Under the pieces are notes generated by a model, which was given only the letters and a program-made list of their open reading frames with translations, was not told the DNA's origin and did not search any database. The position numbers and the translations under genes are program-made. From Sodiomyces alkalinus F11 (taxonomy: Eukaryota > Ascomycota > Sordariomycetes > Glomerellales > Plectosphaerellaceae), in the NCBI RefSeq assembly GCF_003711515.1, contig NW_021167079.1:1601471-1665470 (forward strand): a stretch of 64,000 nt of DNA. Direction: 5' to 3'. This document shows positions 56,901 through 64,000 of the stretch, in pieces (position 1 is the first letter of the stretch; every line of letters begins with the position of its first letter).

Positions 56901-59900
56901 CTAGCGGTTCGCCCGATTAGGGGGCGAAAGAGAATGAGGAGGTAAGGGAGGAGAAAGAGAAGAAGAAGAAGAGCGACGATAATATTTTCTTTTATTTAGA
57001 TAATAAGGATACTACTACTTTAGTAGCCTTGCTGTTTACGGAGGAGGTAAAGCCCTTAACGAAGAGAATTTATATAGTCTTAAGGGCGATACCACGAAAT
57101 TAGGGCCGAGCATATAAGAGGTATATCGCGGAGACTCCCTATATAATAACTACGACTATATAATAATAACTAATTCATACTAACCACTTATCTTTTTCGA
57201 CTTTTCTATACTACTATTAGCCTAATCACCCTAATAGCCTCTCGGTCTTATATTTTCGAAAGGACCGGACGATATAGGATAATTTCTAGATAAAAGCGCT
57301 CGAGGCTCTAAAGAAAGAGGAGGATAGTATTACTAGTATAGCCGCGGTTATAATAAGGAGGCTATAGTAGCCGAAAAGGAGGAAGTCCTAGGATCTTATT
57401 AAAGAAGTATACTATCTCCCTAATCCCGAAGGCGTCTTTACTATATAGAAGCCTAAGGCTCTTACGGTTTACCCTCTTAACGACGTTCCGTTTAATAGAA
57501 GTATCCCCGATAAAGACCCTTACTAGAAGAAGAATATCCTCGTAGAAATTAAAGAGGAAGACTAGGAGCTAGAAGACGAGCGGTTTATTAGCCTAATTAT
57601 ACCAAAGTTTTCTAAAATTATACCCCGTTCGCGCCTTATACCCGAAAGACTCGATACTATCCTAAAGACCGTCGACTACTTAACCCCTAAGGAAAAGGAG
57701 CTCCTAATAAAGGTCCTCCTAAACCGCGAGGTAGCTATTATATAGGACTAGATTAAGTGCGGCCGCCTTAATAAACGAGTAGCCCCTTTATAGAAGATTC
57801 GGGCGGTTCCTTATAAGGCGTGGCAGGTGAAGGGGATCCCTATCCCTAAGGCTCTAGAGTTTATAGTCGTGCAGATAATAAAAGACCGCCTTAAGAAAGG
57901 TATAATTAAGGAGAGCAACGTAGCCTATTATAACCCCTAGTTCCTAGTTAAGAAGAAGGACGGTAATATACGGCTTATTAACTCGGCTACTAAGATTAAC
58001 GTAGTAACTCTTTAAGATACTTTTATACCACCTAGGGCCGATAAGTTCTCCGAGGATTTCGCTATATATAAGATTATATTACTCTTAGACCTCTTTTCCG
58101 GCTACGATTAGGTTTTCCTTAACGAGGAGTCCCGAGATCTAACTACCTTTACGACTATCGTTAGACTTTTTAGGATATATACCCTTCTTTAGGGGGCTAT
58201 TAACTTAATAGCCTAGTTTATATATATTATAACCCGTATCCTTTACGACTTTATTCCCTAATACTATAGACCCTTTAATAACGATATTATAGTAAAAGGA
58301 CCGATAACTATCTATAAGAATACCCTAATTAGACTAGGAATTCGCCGTTTTATCGCTAAGTATATCGCTAATATCGATAAAGTGCTTCTTAACGTGGAGC
58401 TAGCTAAAGGCATTATTATAGATGTTAAAAGCTAGTAGTATTAGAAAGTAGCCACAATTATAGGCTATATCTACGGTATTAATCGTTATTCCCCTAAGCA
58501 GGCTAAGATTACGAAGGTCCGAGAGTAGGAAAGGTATAGTATAGTCTCTAATATTTATTCGTTCCTTAGTCTTATTACTTTTTACCGAGTCTGGATTTAT
58601 AAGTTCGCTATTATCGCTAAACCCCTAACTAACCTGCTACGGAAGAATACTACCTTTAAGTAGGAGGAGCCTTAATAACACGCTATAGACGCCCTTAAGA
58701 AAGCCCTTACTACTACCCCTATCCTAATTACTATTTAGTATGGCGAAGGCGTAGGAGTTATCTACGTTGTCGTTGACGCTAGTACGGATAGATAGGGTAG
58801 AATCCTCGGATAGTATATTAAGAATAAAAGAGCCGTAGCACGATACGAAAGCGGATAATAGTCTCCTACGGAGAGGGTCTATAATACTAATAAGCTAAAG
58901 CTAAGGGGAGTCCTAAAAACCCTTTAGCGCCTATATAACTACCTCTATAGGGTTTACTTTATCTTTAAGACCGATGCCTAAGCCCTCTTATTCTAGTTAA
59001 AAGGATCTACTATTAACCTCCCTAATAGCCTAATCACCCGATAGCTCGCCTAGATCCGGCTCTTTAACTTCGACGTTAAGTATATTAAAGGATCTAAGAA
59101 CACTATAGCCGATAGACTCTCTCGGATACCCGGAATACCCTTTAATTAGGCTAATAATAATACCGAAGGAGACCTAGATAACTTTGTAGACGATAGAATC
59201 TTTCTTATAAAAGCCGAGAAATAATTCGATAACCCTCCCTTAGCTAACGATATCCTTAATATGGACCTTACCTAGAGTTAGTTTTCCTAATAAGTAGCTA
59301 CCTTCTTAATAACCTTTCGTATACCTAGAGGAATAAATCCTAAGGAAGCCCGTAGAGTTAAAGACCGAGCGACCCGTGTCTTCCTTAAGGATAGACTACT
59401 ATAGACCCGAGTAACTAAAGCCGATTTAACCCCTAAACGCTAGATCGACGATAAAGACACCTAGGTTAACCTAATTAGGAGAGCCTACGACGAATCCGGA
59501 TACCGAGGAAGGCAGGGTACTTACTATTGCCTCACCGCTAACTATTTCTAGGATAGTATCTATAAGAGCGTTTAGAGGTTTATCGAGTCCTATTCTGAAT
59601 ACTAGGCCCGCCGTAGCCGTTCCTAGGAGGACTCCCTAATCGTAATAAGCCTACCCGAGGCCGCCCTCCCTTTTACCTAGGTCTGCCTAAACGTTAATAT
59701 CTCTAAGGATAGTATCTCGTAGAGGCCCGCTATATATTTATAGGTTAGGTTAAGGCCCGACTACTAAAGAAGAATACGTCTAAGACTATAGCCTTATTCC
59801 TACAGGAAGATATAATCTATAGGTATAGGCTCCATATAATCCTCCTTATAGACGGAGGTCTAGAGAATAAGGGTTATATAATCGAGCTAAACCGTTATTA

Positions 59901-60560
59901 TAGGACTACTTAAAAGCTCGCCTTAGCCTATTACCCCCGCGCTAATAGCCTTAATAAAGTCGGATATAAGGCTATTACCTATACTCTATCTATTTAGTCG
60001 AAGTTTTACCCTAGAGCCCTTCACGAGATCCTCCCGATAATCCTTTTCGCTAACCATATAACGGTAAGAGCTTTTACTAGCCGAACCCCTTTCTTCTTTC
60101 TATATAGCTATAAGGCTATTACCCCGATTAAGACGACCTGCGTAACCTAGAGAGTACTAGACTAGGGCCGCGTTAAAGCCCCTAAGGATAAGATAATACT
60201 TCGGTTAAGGGCTTTTGCCTAGCTCAATACTAACCGATAAGTTACTATTACTATAATCACTAAATAACAAGGGCGACGGATAGCCTATATTAACGCTAGC
60301 CGTGCCCGGGTACTCTGTAAGTAAAGGCTATAAGTTAAGGATCTTATACTAGTTTATAATACTAAGAAAGCTATCGATATAAGCCGTAAGGCTAAGCTCG
60401 ACTACCGCTAGAACGGCCTATATCGTATCCGAAAGGCTAATCACGATAATAAGTCCTTTATCCTCGAGACTCTTACTAGGGAAGAACTAAAAGGGGTTAC
60501 TTTTACTGCTAACCGCCTAAAGAAGTTTATTAAAAACGATAATAGGTATTAAGAGCCTAA
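53970..60560 (+). mobile_element. Ty3/gypsy retrotransposon internal region H (gag-pol ghost), RIP-degraded
   Basis: Plus-strand ghost of a full gag-pol. Gag (about 53,990-55,590) has a Pro/Thr-rich segment and a zinc knuckle (about 55,268-55,310) whose Cys codons have become Tyr (YYYYG-KGYRRDNYP). The protease has VVIDIGAVFNTI (56,395-56,430; DSGA with S changed). The RT (about 57,790-58,420) has KKDGNIRLINSATKIN, LFSGYD and FNNDIIVKG at the catalytic box (DD changed to ND). RNase H spans about 58,700-59,110. The integrase (about 59,450-60,560) has its zinc-finger His turned to Tyr (YDESGYRGRQGTYY). All lesions are G/C-to-A/T. It belongs to a different lineage from element G: motifs differ and no chromodomain was seen. 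Flanking LTRs were not identified. Confidence 0.82.
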
Positions 60561-63500
60561 GGACTAGACTATACTTAAACGGGACTATAGCGAAAAGTTT
60601 AAGGTTATATACTCTACCCGAGGAGCGCCTATTACCGAAGAAGTCACCGAAGCACCCCTTTTACCTAGCGAGGACCCTAAGGAAGATACTAGGGCTAAGG
60701 ATAACGTTAATTACCCTAATTATACTATTAATGATATTTAACGCCGCTCCGAGAGACTAAGAGAGTTATTAGGGGAGTATTATAAGAAGCTAGAAGAAGA
60801 GTTAAAAAAGGTAAAGGAGTCTAGTACCGTTAAGGTGCAGATTCTATAGCGCCTAGATTTTAACCCGAGTAAGTACGAGGATTATACTAGTAAGCGGTAT
60901 TTTATTTCTTATTATTAGTTTCCCTGATTTCCTTTATTTTTAAAGCCTATACTCGCTAGGAGGCTAGCGTATAGTCTTAGGGCCGAGGGTAAATAGAGCT
61001 AAGTCTCTTATTCACCCAGAGTCACGATATACGCTAGTATAAAAGGCGTAAACCTATAAATAATCTTCCTAACTACTACCCTAGTCCGTTTTTTTTTTAA
61101 ACTTTTACCTTTATTACCCTAATTAAAGGCACTATAAACCTATCCAGACTTATTTCCCCGATTAGAAGACTTTTCTCTATATTTATTATTTATCATATTT
61201 ATAAGTAAGCCTAACTACGTAGACGTTATAGAGATATACTACTATATACTCTCTTTTCTATAATAAGTATAGGTTTTTTTTATTATAATCTTAAATTCTT
61301 TACTTCTATTCCCCTAATCACCGTATAATTTATTAGACCTAAGCTAAATTACACCTAGTTTAATATAAGCTGCCTATTCTATGGAAGGGAGTTATAGTCG
61401 GGAATAACTAGTATAAGGACGGTTATTAAGGGTATAATATAATTAAGAGAAATACCGTTAAAGGCTATAAGCCGTAAACCGTAAATCCCTCCTTTACTAA
61501 CCCTAGTACTAGTAATTTATTAAGTTATTACGTTAATCTTAAAGGCCGATTTTAGAAGTATAAGAGCTACCCCCTTCCTACTGCTTAAAGCCCCTTTTCC
61601 TAATCTCTATTACTAATCGCTCTCCCTATAACTAATATTATACCCCTATTCCTCTAACCACACCTATATATACTACCCTTAAGCCTACTATACGTAAGTC
61701 CTTATCCGGAAATAAAAGACTAACACTATACCTATCACTAAAAGAGTAAGTTCAAGACACTAAGTCAACGGCGTTAAGAGCCCCGCTAGAAAAACCCCGA
61801 TAAAGAAAAACGTAATATCACGACGATAATAGCGGTAATAATAATAAAAACCGGAAAACCCGGGGATTCCTTAGTTTCGTTAGCCTAATTAAGCGACTAC
61901 CGGCCGGTACCTATAAATCTTATTCTTCTTATAAGGGCTTTATTAGTAGATAGGTCCGTGGAGTCTACCCCTATTAGAGTAGAAAACGGTTCTTTATAAA
62001 GAAAAGGAAAAGAAGAAGATAAGCCACGAGAAGACCTTTTTCCCCTAATCCTACTACCCTACCCTACTTTCCCACGCAACGGCTCTTTCTTACCCCTAAC
62101 TATACTAAAGACTTAGACTCGGAAATATACGTTATTATAATTTACTACCTACTACCCGATCCCTTCCTATTTCTCGATCTTAGCTACCCTATTAGCTATA
62201 ACTATACTCCTATTCCCCTAATCACCGCGAAAAACACCTATTTCCCCCCTTTTCACTCCTAAACCGGTCCTTCTTTATAGTCCTTATACTCGGAGATATA
62301 CACCTCGATTTCCCTACGCTAGATATAAGCCCCTATAGGAAGAGAAATCCGATAATATTTAATAGTCTCCCCCTTCTAATACTAGGCGCTATCCTTAACC
62401 CTCTAGCAGTGGCTATCTAGTTTAGTCTAATACCGATATATTAGAGCTAGAACTATAGCCGGAATACTATCTTAAGCCAGGAGATCTTAACCTCCTAAAG
62501 TATCGCGTTACTAGTAAGCTACCTATTAATAAATAGCCTTTATATTAATAATATAAACGCTACGCTAAGGGGACTATAAAGGTTAGTAACGGTTATTATA
62601 AATCGACTAAGGTAGTACTAGACTCTATTTAGGAGACGGGTTAGGGTGACTAACGCCCGGATACTTATCGTCTGGCTAGGAGACCTCCTAATTACCCTAT
62701 TAAAATTATCCTCGGAGGGTATCGTCGCGATACGTATAGGCGGACTCGTGAAATTAGTAGTTAGTATAGTCCGGGAACTCCTTACTCCCTTATATCGACA
62801 CGTACTCGAAAAAAGGGTATAAAGTCTTATTATTAACCCGATTAGTTATAGCTATCTAATGTTCCTCGTAGCACTAGTAGGGGACCTTATTAACGGTGCC
62901 GTATACCTGGATTAAAAGTGCCCTAGTAGTATAAGGCCTTAAGATAATCTTTATAAGATATTCCCTTTAAGGGCTAGCTATATCCTTCGCTATAAAGATT
63001 CGACGACGGAAAAGAGGGGAGCCGTTATTAGCCTTTATCTTTATAAATAAGCTAACCTCGACGTCCCTAAGGTTAAGAAAGGTATCCTAGACCCGTCTAG
63101 TAATAGCTGCCTTACTTTTACTAGGAATTAACGATTACAGGAAGTCTAACTCGATATACGACGAACCGCCCTTATTAGCCACTTTATACTAGCTAAGATA
63201 GGAGTTCACCTATAAGTTATTAGTCTCTTTATAACTCGATTAGGGTAACCTATATAAGGAATCGATAAAAGCCTATTACTATATCTACTAGGGTCACCCT
63301 AAAAGAGTACTCCTTACGGGTTTTAAGGGGTAAATAAGCCGCGGGCTAGAACCACGGCGTTAGCTTAATAGACTACTAACGGGTAACGGCCTTCTTTCTT
63401 TTATAAGACTCTATCTCGTTAAGTATACTAATTAGCCGTTTAGTCGTTATTATTACTATTATTAGATTATTCTAAGTATAAGTAGCGGTTATATTCGTAT

Positions 63501-64000
63501 CTGTCTTAATATTACGGTAGGAAAAAGAAGAAGAAGAGGAGGGATACCGCTAGAAAGCTCGCCCTTTATACTCGAGGGATTAAGCGATTAAGGGAGGCTA
63601 TAAGCCTTATTACTACTATAAATTATAAAGACGGCTATTTAGTTAAAGCAGTTATAAAGGGGCCTTTACCTGCTATGGCCTAAAAGAGGGGTGATTCACT
63701 ATTTCCCCTTTTAGATCCCTTATTCCTAAATCACCGCTACGCCTATAGCTGAATAACGCAGGAGCTATTTCGTCTAATCTTTTCGACTAATTAAAGCCCG
63801 GATTTTAACGTCTTTTTTCTAATCGGGAACCTTCCTATCGGGTTAAAGAAGTCACTATCGTAGTGATTAAGGTATACCTTCTTTAACTAACCGAAAAGAC
63901 TCCTTTATAGGTAGTAGCTAAGTAGTAACGCCTACTATAAAGAAACCCTCGAAGAAAGACTATCACGGAAAAAGGCACTTTCGAGCTTATTAGAGGAGGA
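60561..64000. other. AT-rich RIP-degraded sequence, unassigned, running off the window
   Basis: About 3.4 kb without recognisable domains. A plus-strand frame continues past the integrase to about 60,920 as a Glu/Lys-rich tail (ERLRELLGEYYKKLEEEL, about 60,750-60,800). The word TATTCC(C/T)CTAATCACC recurs at 61,307, 61,647 (variant), 62,211 and 63,721 (variant), and once at 52,148. Confidence 0.4.

Larger units (their letters stand above)
50741..64000. mobile_element. Second RIP-degraded AT-rich transposon block (continues past the window)
   Basis: Abrupt change to TpA-rich, CpA-poor sequence with no long open frames. It contains one recognisable Ty3/gypsy internal region (53,970-60,560), ghost frames on the minus strand at its left end and unassigned sequence at the right end. 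Element borders were not found by eye. Confidence 0.8.

Overview
The window is a piece of a filamentous ascomycete chromosome (Pezizomycotina, probably Sordariomycetes). GC-rich, intron-poor genes with short GT-AG introns (about 70-220 bp) encode typical fungal housekeeping proteins. They are cut by two AT-rich blocks in which retrotransposon genes carry the mark of repeat-induced point mutation (RIP): CpA is nearly absent, TpA is everywhere, and Gln codons have become TAA/TAG. The species cannot be named from sequence alone.

Layout: (1) 1-13,112 holds genes: the 3' part of a DBP4/HCA4-type DEAD-box RNA helicase (+), a large SUN-domain nuclear-envelope protein (-), tRNA-Pro(CGG) (-), UDP-glucose 4-epimerase (+, four exons) and a mitochondrial-type quinone oxidoreductase (-, two exons). 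(2) 13,113-32,775 is a RIP-degraded retrotransposon cluster. Two copia elements, here called X and Y, lie side by side in minus orientation. A Ty3/gypsy chromovirus, here called G, is nested in the reverse transcriptase of Y. A ~2.8 kb inversion (about 17,006-19,802) joins the interior of X to the interior of Y. LTR pairs of exactly equal length and matching 5-bp target-site duplications (X accta, Y gcctc, G taatc) support this reading. (3) 32,776-50,740 holds genes: tRNA-Arg(CCT) (+), a ~1,825-residue ankyrin/coiled-coil protein (+, three exons), a LaeA-like methyltransferase (+, seven exons), the PRP22-type DEAH helicase (-) and an inositol polyphosphate kinase (-, two exons). An intergenic stretch full of TAGGTACC palindromes follows. 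(4) 50,741-64,000 is a second RIP-degraded block with a Ty3/gypsy internal region on the plus strand (about 53,970-60,560), an unidentified minus-strand ghost reading frame and further unassignable AT-rich sequence.

The host genes do not form an obvious pathway cluster. They cover ribosome biogenesis (DBP4), nuclear envelope/spindle anchoring (SUN), galactose/UDP-sugar metabolism, quinone reduction, pre-mRNA release (PRP22) and inositol phosphate synthesis. The most unusual content is the architecture of the left transposon cluster: tandem insertion about 260 bp upstream of a tRNA gene, nested insertion, inversion, and an antisense reading frame downstream of the chromovirus pol gene. I found no CRISPR array, no bacterial-type operon, and no clearly new defence or biosynthetic system.
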